64,000 bases of DNA from Selaginella moellendorffii (Eukaryota > Streptophyta > Lycopodiopsida > Selaginellales > Selaginellaceae): the NCBI RefSeq assembly GCF_000143415.4, contig NW_003314278.1, positions 1,411,546-1,475,545 on the forward strand, read 5' to 3'. The notes beneath the pieces were generated by a model. The model ran no database searches, was not told the DNA's origin, and was given only the letters and a program-made list of their open reading frames with translations. Position numbers and translations under genes: made by a program. Positions 19,969 through 31,261 of the stretch are shown here, piece after piece (position 1 is the first letter of the stretch; each line of letters starts with the position of its first letter).

Positions 19969-21858
19969 ATGTCTATAGTTGAGCTGAGAGACTTGGGCAG
20001 AACTCCATTCACTGCCTCTGAGGCACTGGAAGCACAGCTCGCGGAAAATTTACGAACATGCAGCAACTTGAGAGACGGCAAGAACATCCACTATTTGATC
20101 CTGCAGACAGAGCACCAAGCAAGCAGGTACCTTGGAAATCTGCTCATCCAGATGTATGGAACATGTGGCAGCTCACAGAACGCAAAGCTGGCGTTTGATT
20201 CCATACAAGATCCCAATCACTTCTCGTGGAACGCTCTCATCATTGCATATGCCCGAAATGGGCATCTTCAGGCAGCAAAGGCAGCATTTGATAGATTTAC
20301 CGAAAAGGACATGGTTTCCTGGAACATAATGATAAATGCCTACATAAAATCTGGTCAGATGTGCGAGGCAATCTCTCTTTTCGAAATAATGCCAGAAAGA
20401 AATGTCGTAGCTTGGAACACTATGGTTACCGCATTTGCCAAAAATGGCCATTTGGAGGAGGCTAGGCGTACGTTTGAGCTCATGCCTTACAAAAACGCAG
20501 TGACTTGGAACTTGATGCTGCAAGCTTATGTTGATGCTGGGGAATTACTCCAGGCAGAGCTTTTCTTTTCGAGGATGCCACAGAAAAACGTTATGTCTTG
20601 GAATGCCATTGTTTGGCTGCATGGCAAAAACGGGAAGATTGTCGAGGCAAGGAGACTGTTTGAGAGCACACCATTCAAGAATGTGGTTTCGTGGACGACA
20701 ATGGTTTCCTGCTACGTAAACAATGGGGACCTGGAAGAGGCCGAGAGAGTTTTTAACAAGATGCCGGAGAGGAACGAGCTCTCATGGACTTGTATGATCA
20801 CTGCTTATGCCAATGCCGGCCTCATGGACATGGCGACTCAGGTGTTTGAGACGATGCCCGAGACATCCCTAGTCTCGTCCACCGTGATGATCAAGGCCTG
20901 CCTCGACAATGGGTGCTTGAAGAAAGCCAGGGAGATCTTCGACGCCATGCCCGAGCACAACCTCACGTCCTGGACGACGATGATCCAGGGATACATCCAA
21001 GGTGACGACTTGAAAGAAGCCAGGAGCTTGTTCGACTCGATGCTAGAGCGTGACTTGGTAGCCTGGAACGCGATGCTCCAGGGGTATGCTCTCCACGGAC
21101 GGATCGAAGAGGCCGTGTGCTTGTTCCAGAAGATGCCCCGAACCAACGTTGTCTCCAGCACAACTCTCCTCAATGCTTACGCGCTGAGTGGATTCGTGGA
21201 CGACGCCAGAGCCATCTTCGACCAAATGCCCACTCCAAACTTGGTATCCTGGACAGCCATGGTGAGGGGATATGCGCTGAATGGGCATATCAGCCAGGCC
21301 ATGGAGACTTTCTATGCCATGCCCGAGAGGGACGTTGTAAGCTGGACGATCATGTTGCAAGCCTTCGCTCAAAACGGAGATCTGGCCCGAGCAAGCTTTC
21401 TCTTCGAGGCAATGCCGATGAAGAACTCTGTGTCCTGGACTGCGATGGTGCAAGGCTACGCTTGCAGTGGCTTTGCGGCGTCAGCACTGGAAGCCTGCTC
21501 GAGGATGAAGATGGACGGCGAGCAACCGAATGAAATGACTTTCCTTGGAGCTCTGGCTGCGTGTTGTTACCTGGGGCTGCTGGATCAAGGCTGGAAGAAC
21601 TTTGTGTCGCTGAAGCAGGACTTTGGAGTGGCTGCGAGTGCTCAGCACTTCAACAGCATGGTTGATCTCCTGGGCCGAGCTGGCAGGGTGGAGGAGGCCG
21701 AGAGTTTGCTCAAAACCATGCCGTTTGATCCCGACCATGCTACATGGACGAGCTTGTTGGATGCGCGTAGAAGCCAGCGCGATGAGCTCGAGCCACTTAT
21801 CTTTCTCCACGAAAGCCAGACTCCTCGTTGTAAACTGACAGTGCGAGAAAAAACTTAG
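19969..21858 (+). CDS. PPR protein, SS/PLS type, 629 residues
   Basis: It is a single exon. After LAENLRTCSNLRDGKNIHYL come about 15 tandem motifs, nearly all 31-residue S-like units (HFSWNALIIAYARNGHLQAA, NVVAWNTMVTAFAKNGHLEE, NLVSWTAMVRGYALNGHISQ). The last P-L-S block is SALEACSRMKMDGEQPNEMT, with FNSMVDLLGRAGRVEEAESL and MPFDPDHATWTSLLD. The E region is degenerate after DARRSQRDE and there is no DYW domain. The start is the first in-frame ATG after a long AT-rich stretch. Organellar RNA binding is inferred. Its 3' end is only 33 bp from the stop of the convergent MPH2-like gene. Confidence 0.88.
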   Translation: MSIVELRDLGRTPFTASEALEAQLAENLRTCSNLRDGKNIHYLILQTEHQASRYLGNLLIQMYGTCGSSQNAKLAFDSIQDPNHFSWNALIIAYARNGHLQAAKAAFDRFTEKDMVSWNIMINAYIKSGQMCEAISLFEIMPERNVVAWNTMVTAFAKNGHLEEARRTFELMPYKNAVTWNLMLQAYVDAGELLQAELFFSRMPQKNVMSWNAIVWLHGKNGKIVEARRLFESTPFKNVVSWTTMVSCYVNNGDLEEAERVFNKMPERNELSWTCMITAYANAGLMDMATQVFETMPETSLVSSTVMIKACLDNGCLKKAREIFDAMPEHNLTSWTTMIQGYIQGDDLKEARSLFDSMLERDLVAWNAMLQGYALHGRIEEAVCLFQKMPRTNVVSSTTLLNAYALSGFVDDARAIFDQMPTPNLVSWTAMVRGYALNGHISQAMETFYAMPERDVVSWTIMLQAFAQNGDLARASFLFEAMPMKNSVSWTAMVQGYACSGFAASALEACSRMKMDGEQPNEMTFLGALAACCYLGLLDQGWKNFVSLKQDFGVAASAQHFNSMVDLLGRAGRVEEAESLLKTMPFDPDHATWTSLLDARRSQRDELEPLIFLHESQTPRCKLTVREKT

Positions 21859-21891
21859 CTTTCGACACTTTGCTTTGAAGGATCCATAGAT

Positions 21892-22715
21892 TTACAGGCC
21901 TTTGATTTGTTCCGTGAGTCCGGTCAAACTCGTCCACTTTTCAAGCGCTGTCGCGGAGGTGAAAAACGCGACCTTGGCCGATTGTCCATCCTTGTTTGAA
22001 ACTTTGCGAAGCAACACAAAGGTGTTAGAAAGCTTGCGAGAATTTCTGAAAAAGTCTAGCGTTACCAGCAGTTTGGAGTGTTTGTAGAGAAGAGGTGAAG
22101 ATCTCCGCTTGGCCTTGTTGCTCGGAATTCTTGCTCACCTGCATTGAATATAAACACGTAAAGCTCGACTTGTGATCTTGTGTTCTTCCGCAAACCTTGG
22201 AAAATGCCTCTTTAGTCTTGGACACCCAATCAGCAGCTCCAAGGATGTTGCTGGCTTCCACAAAATCGTCCTTCTCGATGGCTTGCCCAGCTTTGCTCAT
22301 CTGGTATACAGCATTCTGGACATAGGCTACACATGAAACATATAAGAACATCTCCAAAACTCAAGAACAAGAAAAGAAACCCACCTGTTTCATCCTTGAG
22401 ACCGATCAAAGTCTCTCGCTTCTCCAGCCGCTTCTGCCGATCCCCCTTGACCTTCTCCAGAAGCTCCTCGTCATCGTCGGCCTCGATCAATGCCGCCGCC
22501 TTGCGCGAAAGAATTGCCTCAAGGAGCGGCAGCGAAAGCATTGCCGCCGAGGAGAATGCCGCTCGACGACTGATCACCAGGGCTGGATTCCTCTTATCGA
22601 GACTCGCATTGTGCGATGCCATAGCTATGGTGATCTTGTGGCACCCTAATTTCCCTGGAGCTGGATTAGCGCGCGTGAGAGGGAGTGCGCCATGCCCAGC
22701 CACTACTCCCGCCAT
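21892..22715 (-). CDS. MPH2: MPH2-like thylakoid lumen protein (16.5-kDa type)
   Basis: I reconstruct four exons: 22715-22385, 22326-22196, 22138-22066 and 22001-21892, totalling 645 nt (214 residues), with GT-AG introns that keep frame. The N-terminus is transit-like and contains a twin-arginine signal (ISRRAAFSSAAMLSLPLL). The mature part has ADDDEELLEKVKGDRQKRLE, AYVQNAVYQMSKAGQAIEKD and the end ALEKWTSLTGLTEQIKGL. This is the pattern of the Arabidopsis lumen protein MPH2 (At4g02530), which helps PSII repair under high light. The assignment comes from recall of that family, not a search. It is divergent from the zinc-finger gene, with a tRNA between. Confidence 0.8.
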
Positions 22716-22801
22716 ATCCAACTGTGCTTAGGGTTGAGCCTCGTTACCTTTAAACATTAACTATAATTATTGGCATAATTTACATCTCTTCAGCATAAGA
22801 A

Positions 22802-22885
22802 CCGATCTTAGCTCAGTTGGTAGAGCGGAGGACTGTAGTGTACACTGATATCCTTAGGTCGCTGGTTCGATTCCGGCAGATCGGA
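22802..22885 (+). tRNA. tRNA-Tyr (GTA) with an 11-nt intron
   Basis: The acceptor stem CCGATCT pairs with AGATCGG, followed by discriminator A (22885). The D-loop region AGCTCAGTTGGTAGAGC and the T-loop GGTTCGATTCC are canonical. The anticodon GTA is at 22835-22837. An intron of about 11 nt (22839-22849) sits one base after the anticodon, as in other eukaryotic nuclear tRNA-Tyr genes. No CCA is encoded. It ends in a T-rich Pol III stop (tttttt) just downstream. Confidence 0.93.
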
Positions 22886-23177
22886 TGCTAATAGTTTTTT
22901 TAAACGGGAAGATAAGACGGTCTATATTTTAACCATTTCTTTGTGTACGTCATAAAATAAACTGGAATATTCCTCCCTGGGTCTTCACTATCTTCTAAGT
23001 TATCGGAGAAGAACGCGCGCGCCTCGGGAGAGAGAGAGAGGGTTTCTTTCTCCAGCGCGTCCACCGAATGCTCTCGCGAGGTATGAGATTTTCCAGGGGG
23101 ATGGAGCCGCGGCAGCGGCAGCGGCAGCTAGGGTTGACGATGACGACGACGAATTCCCCCGCCAAGCACAAGAATCC

Positions 23178-24742
23178 ATGGCCGCGATGCTGAAAGGCGT
23201 CAAGGAGGAGGCAGCTCGAGCTGTTGTTCGCGATGCCGCGCAGCGCGGCCACACCTGCATCGAGCTCCGCCGCGACGGCAAGCGCCCGATCTTCTTCTGC
23301 CTCGTCTGCGGCACTCGCAGCTACAACGACGATTCCTTGTGGAATCACCTCAAGGGAAATCTCCACGCGCGGCATTTGGCTGGGAGTGGCCTCGTGTCGC
23401 CAAAGCCCGACGATGAGAGGCAAGGCAGCGAGGCAGGCAGCATTGTGGGCGCTCAAAAGAGGATCTATGGGACCAAGAACCACCGGCATTCTTCCAAGAT
23501 GGAAGTGGACAGCCCCAGCTCTAACACCTCTTCCTCTCTGGTGGCTCCATTAAATCTGGTTGCTCTGCCGGAGCTTCCACTCCAGCTGGTCGATCAAGGG
23601 CAGATGTTCGTCAAGGTCCGGCCTGGTGCTCAGTTCGTGGAGGCTTGCTGGCTGGAGAAGCGAGTGCTTGTGAAGCAGCAGCAAAGCGGCCAGGCCGAGT
23701 ATGGACTCGTCGTGTTTCCATACAGCGAAGGACTCGGCAAAGGCGTGGTGCTGTGTTCTTCCGCCAAAGAAGAGACTGGGGAGAACAATAGCGGCAGTGC
23801 TCCTCGAGCTATGGCGATTGTCGAGCAGCAGGCAAAGAAAGGGACGAGGGGCCGGAAGCGCACGAAGCAAACCGAGAGGATTTGCTTCATCTGCCGGCAA
23901 AAGATGGTCGCTGGGAAGGATGTTGCCACGCTTCTCAACATGAGCAACAGGCAAATGATGTGTCACAGTCGAAACTGGCTCGGGGTATGTTCTTTCTTCC
24001 TTGTTCTTGTTTGTCATCCCACTTTCGTGATTTCTATGGTGTTCTTGGGTTTAACTTCTCTAGTTTTTTGGTTGCAGGCTTTCCACGTCTATCACACTTA
24101 CTGTCTCATCAACTGGATCTTGTTGTTTGACGCTAAGTTCTGGATGGGACACTCGCTGCACTTCAGCCGGAACTTCCGCAAGAGCCTCCAGAGTGTCGGG
24201 CAGCAGCACCTCAATCACCAGGACAAGCCGATCTTCTGTCCGGAGTGTCAAGGGACAGGATTTCGATTCAATGGTGGACATCTCGAACCTCCTCGATATC
24301 GATTAGCTCAGGTAGAGTCTTTTTCCTTGTCCCGCGTTCCTTAGTTCTGTGGCTTGTTTGCAAAACAGATATTTGACTGGGTCCTGGAACTAGTTCAAGC
24401 GAGAAAGGTTTGGATAGACCGTCTCGGTCAAGAAATTACAGGACTGATGTTCCACGCCTCATCAAAGGTGAATAAATCGAAGTTGCGTGCTTTTCTTTTT
24501 GTCCTGATGAAGCGTGTCGCTGGTGTTTGGTTGAAGGGGATAGGCCATCCACGGGATTTCGAAAGCTCACTGGTTCTCCCTAGGGGAATGTTACGATTCT
24601 TTTACTCACAGCCTGACAGGTAAAAGGTTTATTTTTTCTTGTTGTAAGATCGTGGTACTGATAGAAATCTCTCTTTCTCAGCAAGCTTGATGTTCTCCGG
24701 ATAGACAACGATGGGACCGCAAGTATGGAAGTTGACGTCTAG
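23178..24742 (+). CDS. C2H2 / RING-like zinc-finger protein
   Basis: I reconstruct five exons: 23178-23984, 24078-24311, 24369-24467, 24537-24619 and 24682-24742, totalling 1284 nt (427 residues), all GT-AG and in frame. Residues 41-63 form a U1/matrin-type finger (C41-x2-C44, H57-x5-H63). After an acidic/Ser-rich middle and a basic stretch (KKGTRGRKRTKQTE) comes a RING-like cluster: C236-x2-C239, C262, H272, H275-x2-C278. A further C-x2-C pair lies in IFCPECQGTGF. Plant proteins with CFIC..KM..GKDV and GAFHV.HT.CLI are known but poorly characterised. Nucleic-acid binding or ubiquitin ligation is inference. The frame stays open upstream of the ATG (see findings). Confidence 0.8.
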
Positions 24743-24855
24743 TTTTCGCTCGATCCAAAAGTATGTATATGTATATATATATCTTTTACACTCGCAGTCG
24801 CAGTTCAGACAGCAAACCGCAAACTTCTCTCTCAATCTCTTGTCGACGATCGCCA

Positions 24856-25713
24856 TCACCGCTTACAGGCAAGCTCGATCGTGCTCTCCTCTGAAAGTGT
24901 GGGATTTAAGCAGAGCTTCCTGGCATCGTTGTAGCCAATCAGCGCGTTCTCAAAGTCGGCATTCTCCAGATTGGCTCCTTGGAAAGTGGAGCCGGACAGG
25001 ACGGTGTTCCGGAAAACGGCACCTTTCATATCGGCCTTGTCGAAGACAACCCGGTCAAGGACAGCGTTGGTGAAATCAGTTCCTGCGATTCAAAGTTTTG
25101 AGAAGCCAGCGCCAGGGAAGAAAACGATCACCTTTGAAGCTGCCCCCGACGGCGTAGGCTTTGGACATGACCACCTCGGTCATGTCCGCGCCATCGAACT
25201 TGGCGTCGGCCATGAGAGCTGCGGACAGCGTCTTGCCTTTGAGCCCCTCCTTGTTATCCGTGAAGTCGCAGAAGCGAAGATCCAGGAGCTTGTCCGCGAC
25301 GCCGTTGGCCTGGCCGATGGTGTTGCCCACGAAGGCGCGCTCGCAGCGCCTGGGATCATTCGAGAGTGGTGGTAGCCTCACCTGGAAAGGAAAGAAACTT
25401 ACAAACTTTCAAGAACTCGCGGGAAGAACCGGAAGTACTCTCTCACCTCGGCAATGGAAGAAAACGCTGTTGTAGCGATCGCGAATCCAGCGCAGAGGCC
25501 GCAGGCTAGAGCTCCGAGAGTGCTCCTTCTGGAGCCATCTTGTTCTCCCGCTGCTGCGAATCACAGCGCAGCGGAGAGAAATTTGGATCTCTGGAGGAAT
25601 GCGCGTTACTCACCAGCGCAGCACCGAACGAGCACTGCCCGCCGCGAGCGATTTAAGCAAGAGCGGGCGCTTGGAGCCGAGAAGCTTGGATGTTGCCGCA
25701 AAGAAGCCGCCAT
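24856..25713 (-). CDS. TL17.4-like thylakoid lumen pentapeptide-repeat protein
   Basis: I reconstruct four exons: 25713-25614, 25553-25447, 25381-25132 and 25082-24856, totalling 684 nt (227 residues), all in frame with GT-AG introns. A Ser/Arg-rich transit peptide is followed by a twin-arginine lumen signal (RRSTLGALACGLCAGFAIAT). The mature part begins VRLPPLSNDPRRCERAFVG and contains A(N/D)LxF-type pentapeptides (GKTLSAALMADAKFDGADM, TDFTNAVLDRVVFDKADM, STFQGANLENADFENALIG). It ends with a cysteine pair (KLC...LACKR). This fits the Arabidopsis TL17.4 family (At5g53490), whose function is unknown. Its 3' end converges with the zinc-finger gene (113 bp). Confidence 0.8.
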
Positions 25714-26147
25714 AGCTTGAGAGGAAGACGCCGTCCACGTGGAGGATCAAGCGCTGACGTGGCCCTAAAATCGCGACACTTTGCCCTAAAATCTACCTAG
25801 ATTTTAGTTGGAGAGCTAGAGTGCAGTGGAATGGATAGGCAGAATGATCACGATTCCTTTCCAAGCTAGGAAACCGATGGCCAACCGGCGATCCGACGGC
25901 CAGCGTGCGGCCCGGGGTGCGCATCCGACGGCCCAGCGCCGCTTGCTTCGTACAGCACCCAAAAGAAGAGAAGGGAATGGATGGAAATGCCAAAGTTTGG
26001 TGATTTGGCGCGCTTCTCGGCTGGTGGAATTGTTGTTCTGTCTTTGTGCTCCGACTACTCTCTCTCTCTTGCTTGCCTTGGTCCTCAAGTGTGTGTGGCC
26101 ACGCAGTTTGTTGGCTGTTCTTGTCTGCTGGAAACCTTGGCCCCGGG

Positions 26148-26154
26148 TATAAAT
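26148..26154 (+). promoter_or_regulatory. TATA box of the laccase gene
   Basis: TATAAAT in cccgggtataaatggctg, about 105 bp upstream of the laccase ATG. The 546-bp interval 25714-26258 is shared with the divergent TL17.4-like gene. Confidence 0.6.
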
Positions 26155-26258
26155 GGCTGCCATCGTCACTCCGGAATTTCCATCGCCGGGATCGCAGCTC
26201 GGGAGTTCTCAGCTCGAGCTCTTCATTCGTTTGCTTCGTCTTTGCTCGGGAAGAGGCA

Positions 26259-28255
26259 ATGCACTCCACCATGCTGCTGCTCGCCATCGGCATTGTTCTT
26301 GCGCTCGCACAGGGAGTCCAAGCCGGAGTTACCAGGCACTACAACTTCACGGTGAGTAGAATGGGTCTTTCTTCTCCAGAGTGGATGGATGAAACTCGCG
26401 GCCTTGTTTGCTAGATCCAATCGCACAAAGTGAGCAAGCTCTGCAGCACCAAGCACATAATCTCAGTGAACCGAAAGTTTCCAGGACCAACGATTCACCT
26501 CGACGAGGGCGATCGCGTTGTCGTCAAAGTCACGAACCGAGTCCCACACAACATGACCATACACTGGTAAGTCCTGAAGCAAAGAAGAAAATTAAAGAGA
26601 GATGATTGAATTCTCGAGAGTTTATACCAGGCATGGAGTGAGGCAACTGCGATCCGCCTGGTTTGATGGACCCGCCTACATCACCCAGTGCCCGATCCAG
26701 CCAAACCAGACGTTCACGTACAACTTCACGGTCACCGAGCAGCGAGGAACTCTGTGGTGGCACGCGCACATCAACTGGCTGAGAGCAACCGTGCATGGAG
26801 CCTTCATCATCCATCCAAAGCCCGGCCTCGGCTACCCCTTTCCAAAGCCCGAGAAGGAAGTTCCACTCGTCTTCAGTAAGAGACCGCACTAGAAACCCGA
26901 TGAGCTTGTCTAACTTTGAGAGTTTTCCGTCCAGGCGAGTGGTGGAAGAGCGACGTTTTCAAAGTCGTCAAGCAAGCGCTTGGAACCGGCGGCGGTCCAA
27001 ACATCTCGGATGCCTTCACCATCAATGGAAAACCCGGGCCTCTCTACAATTGCTCCTCCCAAGGTGCGCTGATCGTTTCCAGACCTCCTTTCTGGACAGC
27101 TAACGAGTTTATATCGCAGATGTCTTCGTCCTCAATGCTCTTCCTGGGAAAACTTATCTCCTCCGGCTCGTGAACGCTGTCCTCAACACGGAGCTCTTCT
27201 TCGCCATAGCCAACCACACTCTAACCGTGGTGGAAGCGGACGCTGGCTACGTCAAGCCTTTCAACACCAACGTCGTGGTGATTGCTCCAGGGCAGACCAT
27301 GAACCTGTTGGTGACTGCCAACCAAGCTCCAGGACGCTACTTCATGGCTGCTCACTCGTACGAGTCGGGCCAAAACGTAACCTTTGACAACACCACCGTC
27401 ACCGCCATTTTCCAGTACCAGCAAGCTTCTTCTTCGTCCCCCCCAGTTCTCCCGCCTCTCCCGTTTTTCAACGACACCAAACCAGTCACGGCCTTCAACA
27501 ATAAGCTGAGGAAGCTCGCAACTCCTGAGGATCCCATCGCGGTTCCACAGACTGTCGACCAGCACCTCTTCTTCACGGTTGGCCTGGCCGTCGAGAACTG
27601 TCCACCGGGAGCCTCAAACAAAACTTGTCAGGGACCTAACGGCGGAAGGTTTGCTGCTTCTGTCAACAACATCACCTTCACGGTGCCAACAACGGCCATT
27701 CTTCAAGCTCACTACTTCAACACCCCCGGCGTCTACAGCACTGATTTCCCCTTCTCGCCTTTGGTGAAGTTCAACTACACGGGCCCGTCACTCAAGAACC
27801 TCAACTCCATCAATGGAACCCGGACGAAAGTAGCGGTCCTTCCTTACGGAGCCAATGTCGAGCTCATTTTGCAAGATACCAGCATCGTCACGACTGAAAG
27901 CCATCCGATCCACTTGCATGGCTACAACTTCTACGTCGTTGGAACGGGGTTTGGAAACTACAACTCTTCCCTGGCGTCCACATTCAACCTCGTTGATCCA
28001 CCGGAGAGGAACACTATCGGAGTACCCGTTGGAGGATGGGCCGCACTGAGATTCAAGACAGACAATCCCGGTTAGTAGTTTCGCTGAAGCAAAGAAAACT
28101 TACTTTGTTCCTTCTCTTTCGCAGGGGCTTGGTTCATGCATTGCCACTTGGAAATCCACCAATCTTGGGGACTGGATACAGCCTTTATCGTCAACAATGG
28201 AAAGGGTCCTTCGCAATCACTACAGCCACCACCGGCAGATCTTCCCAAGTGCTAA
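26259..28255 (+). CDS. Laccase (multicopper oxidase)
   Basis: I reconstruct six exons: 26259-26351, 26415-26566, 26631-26875, 26935-27063, 27120-28070 and 28125-28255, totalling 1701 nt (566 residues). A signal peptide ([20 protein letters not shown]) indicates secretion to the cell wall. All copper-ligand blocks are present: H81-W-H83, W-H126-A-H128, [10 protein letters not shown], and H529-C530-H531 with H535. Leu540 sits in the axial position of the type 1 copper, as in many plant laccases. Many N-glycosylation sequons (NFT, NMT, NQT) occur. Plant laccases oxidise phenolics such as monolignols. The substrate cannot be read here. A likely AATAAA signal lies at 28331. A 3' fragment of a second copy is at 31262-31456. 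Confidence 0.93.
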
Positions 28256-28365
28256 AAGCAGTAAAATCGCTGCAAAAGAGTATGTTTTGTTTTGCTTGAA
28301 TCTTTTTTTGTAACATCCAAGATGTGAGAAAATAAAGAACCAACTTGAGATTACCTCGGCTCCCC

Positions 28366-29245
28366 TCAAGTACATAGAAACGGAAAGGGACAAACTATCA
28401 AGCTTAGCACTAGAGCTGAAACACCAGCAATTATATGCTTTGAGCTTGGAGGCTTTACTCCATCAGCGTGAGGAGCAACAGGCCCGCCTTGGAGAAAAAC
28501 GTCGCTGAAGTTAAGCCAAGTAGAGCAATAGAAACACCATCCAATCAAGACCACCACTGAAAAATAAAAAAAAACAACCTTTTTCCCCCAGAGTGCTTGA
28601 TTGCATTTATCAGCAAGCCAGAGCACGCTGAGAGAATTACTGGATTAATGGATATGGTGGAAAGAGCATCACCAAGTAAGAACTTCGCTGCATCAGTCGT
28701 TAGTCCATCACAACGTAATATCAAAGCCGATTTACCTGAGTCTTGAACGATTGATGAACTGAGAAGAAGCCCGTCTCCTTGTTCGGGTGTCAACAAGCGC
28801 CCAACAAACAACAATGATTGCCAGCAAGAAAACTGCACCGGTGACAAGATAACTCCACGAGCTCTAATCTGTTTTTCAGCACCGTGATTCCACCGAATGA
28901 CCCGAAAACAAGAGATCAAAGAAAAAGTTCTCGAGTACCTGCCAGCTCGGAATACGATGCTTGCTCTAATTCACTTCGCAGCAACGTAGTGGCCCATTGT
29001 GTGCAAGGAGAACTGGCGCTCTCGGCACAGCTGTTCGAAGATAAGACTTCAAGAAGCATGTTTAGAACTCCCGCAGTATTTTAAGCTCCAACAGCCAGCT
29101 CATAGTAAGCGAGAACGTATCGAAGCCGAAAACCTGGTTATGAATCGTTTCCAGGTCCTCTTTCGGGATTTTGATGCTTTCGAGTGGTGCCTTTCAAGAT
29201 CAAAATCGTCTCTAGAAAAAGAAGGAGCTCTTCGTTGCTAAAGCT
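28366..29245 (-). pseudogene. EGY protease pseudogene (partial duplicate)
   Basis: Segments match exons 12, 11, 10, 9 and 5 of the intact EGY gene at 31539-33643. The last exon keeps KPPSSKHIIAGVSALVLSLI and exon 11 keeps STISINPVILSACSGLLINA, but the block with the NPDG motif is deleted. In exon 9 a 2-bp deletion inside the codons for HEAGH destroys the zinc-binding site and frame. Exons 6-8 are missing and exon 5 is reduced to about 110 bp (29130-29210). It lies in the same position and orientation behind the laccase gene as the intact EGY does behind the laccase fragment. Confidence 0.88.
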
Positions 29246-29440
29246 ATATCACCTTATCTATTCAATGATGTTCAAGATTTTGATGGTTTGGTGGGCGCTA
29301 CATGTCTCGATTAAGGGCGTCGTGGGTTCGAGCTATCAAACTAAGAGTTATCAAAATTTGTGTTGTCCAGCACTACAGCTTCCTCACTCTAAATCAACAT
29401 AAGTCTGGACCTTGCAAAAAAAAGTCATGTCTTCCAAGCT
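29246..29440. other. Short interval without a supported feature
   Basis: It lies between the EGY pseudogene and an unrecognised coding-like region. A tRNA-like string (gtgggttcgagc) occurs but no cloverleaf can be drawn. Confidence 0.5.
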
Positions 29441-31230
29441 TTTCCAGTGGATCACTCCACGCATAAGGCGTCCTGCTCAAAGCGGCTCAGCCAACCAACA
29501 TTCACAAGCAAATACCAGAAAACTCACACGCACGCAGTTGGAGTAGTTTCCACGTCCGTGTCAGTCGTCCGCCTTCGCTTGCGGATACAGCACTCTGGCA
29601 TATTATTGCCTGATTTCTGCAAAATAAAAAAAATGTCAAGAATGTTGATATGCACAGAAGTGTTTACCGCCATCAGTTTCAAGCTCTCATCAATGCCGCC
29701 CCTGTACTCCTGCAGCTTTTCCAGGTTCTCCATGTTGCTCTCGAGCACCTTAAACTTCACCTTGTACTGAGGAAGATTGGGCAGCATCAGCTCATCTCTT
29801 CCAGGTCTGGTAGCCGAAGTGAGTATAGCTGGTCTCCGATGTCATAAAATACAGCCCCACAACTCCTATGCTGTTTTGACGTAGGAAGCCTACCAGCATG
29901 TAAACTGGGTGCCAGACAACAGTCCTACGTGTCTTGGCCAGAGTCGACTGCAGGAGGAACGTAACTTGCCGCTTGAAGTCGATGAAAACGCTGTCTACGA
30001 CAGCCTCCGTCTGCAACCTTGGGCCAGAAATAAGCTGCCTTCACACCTTTGTCCAGGCAATCTATGATCTTCTCCTCCAAATCCTCAAAACTGGAGTAGA
30101 AATACACGTGAAGATCCTGCACTGGCACGATGCGCTTGTATGCTACAAGACGCGGCGAGGTCCCGTGGCGGATTTCAGAGGAGAGATCATGGAACTGCTG
30201 ATTCATCTCACGTTTCCAAAGTTCCTCGCTGACTGTGAGCAGATCCTGCCCCGGACCATGCCCGCTCGAGCTTCAGGCAACGTCCAAAAGCTGGTGGTCG
30301 ATGAGCAGGAGGCACGTAAGTTTCAAAAGCTGTTCCATTATAAACTTCAGGCCAATCTTCGTGTAACCTTCAGCCCAATAAGATCCTCTGTCCAGGAGGA
30401 CAGCGAAATCCGGGAACTCCTTGTCCAGATAATAGGGAACCACAGAGATCACGGAGAGCAGTGATTTTTCGCGTTCGGTTTCAGCCTTCAGCTCTTTGAG
30501 AACAGGAAGGAACCGCCGTGGTTTCTGGAACGTAAGCCTTGGAACAAAACCAGCATAGTAAACGTGCCGCTGCACATCGCCCCAATCTAGTTCCCCCCTA
30601 AACACAAGTTTGCAGCTCTTGTTCACGTTCATGACCACAACGAGAACTTATGCAATCTTCAAAGAGAAGAAGCTTTATTTTGTGGGGGATAGAGCTAAAG
30701 TTGGTGGGTACTTGAGTGCCCGATGATCTTCATAAGCGACGGTTGTGCTTTTGAGGGGCTCGGTTTCATAGCAGCCAACACGCTGCTGATTGCGGATCCT
30801 GATTAGCTTTTTCAAGTCGAGAGACGGTTACGATGTTTTTTACGGACGATTGTGAAATGACGAGGAGCTCAAGGAGTGCCACAAGCCAATCATCGTTTTT
30901 CCAGTCCCCCGAGTGCCCTGCAAAACGGGATAGCTGCCCCTCGTACCTCTTCCTGCTCACTCCCTTCCTTTCTTCCTGCTCACTCTCTTCCTCCGCACTC
31001 TCTTCTCTCTCGCGAAGCTCAAGCTCCGATTCCTTAAACAGCTCCACACATTCCTGACGAACATACGGGGTAGTCAAGCCTCAGCTTGAAGAGGCAGCCT
31101 GCTTCTGGCTCGTCCGCCTGGGCGGCACTCCACAAACCGCGAGTTGTAATAGCTCCCAAACACCTCGAACAAAACTGGAACAAACATCAGGTGGAAGAAG
31201 CCAGGGAGCTCAAGAACCCTAAAGCAACGT
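29441..31230 (-). CDS. Unrecognised multi-exon gene or gene remnant
   Basis: The minus strand carries several coding-like blocks in order: FVPVLFEVFGSYYNSRFVEC (about 31190-31130), QECVELFKESELELREREES with an acidic coiled stretch (about 31060-30960), KSCKLVFRGELDWGDVQRHV, YYAGFVPRLTFQKPRRFLPV and SYWAEGYTKIGLKFIMEQLL (30638-30300), IVPVQDLHVYFYSSFEDLEE (about 30140) and VFIDFKRQVTFLLQSTLAKT (about 29990), ending near 29524 in a basic tail (KRRRTTD). Frames change between blocks at plausible splice signals (for example GGGGCAG near 30253), but I could not join them all. No known domain is recognised. It sits between the two halves of the laccase-EGY duplication. Confidence 0.4.
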
Positions 31231-31261
31231 GAAGTCTTTCATGTCCTAACTTTATAAACAA

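Noticed and set aside
22716-22721. TTG start two codons before the MPH2-like ATG
   Set aside because: A normal ATG follows immediately and plant genes rarely use TTG.
24629-24859. 76-codon minus-strand frame near the zinc-finger 3' end
   Set aside because: It overlaps the last intron and exon of the zinc-finger gene in antisense and has no motif.
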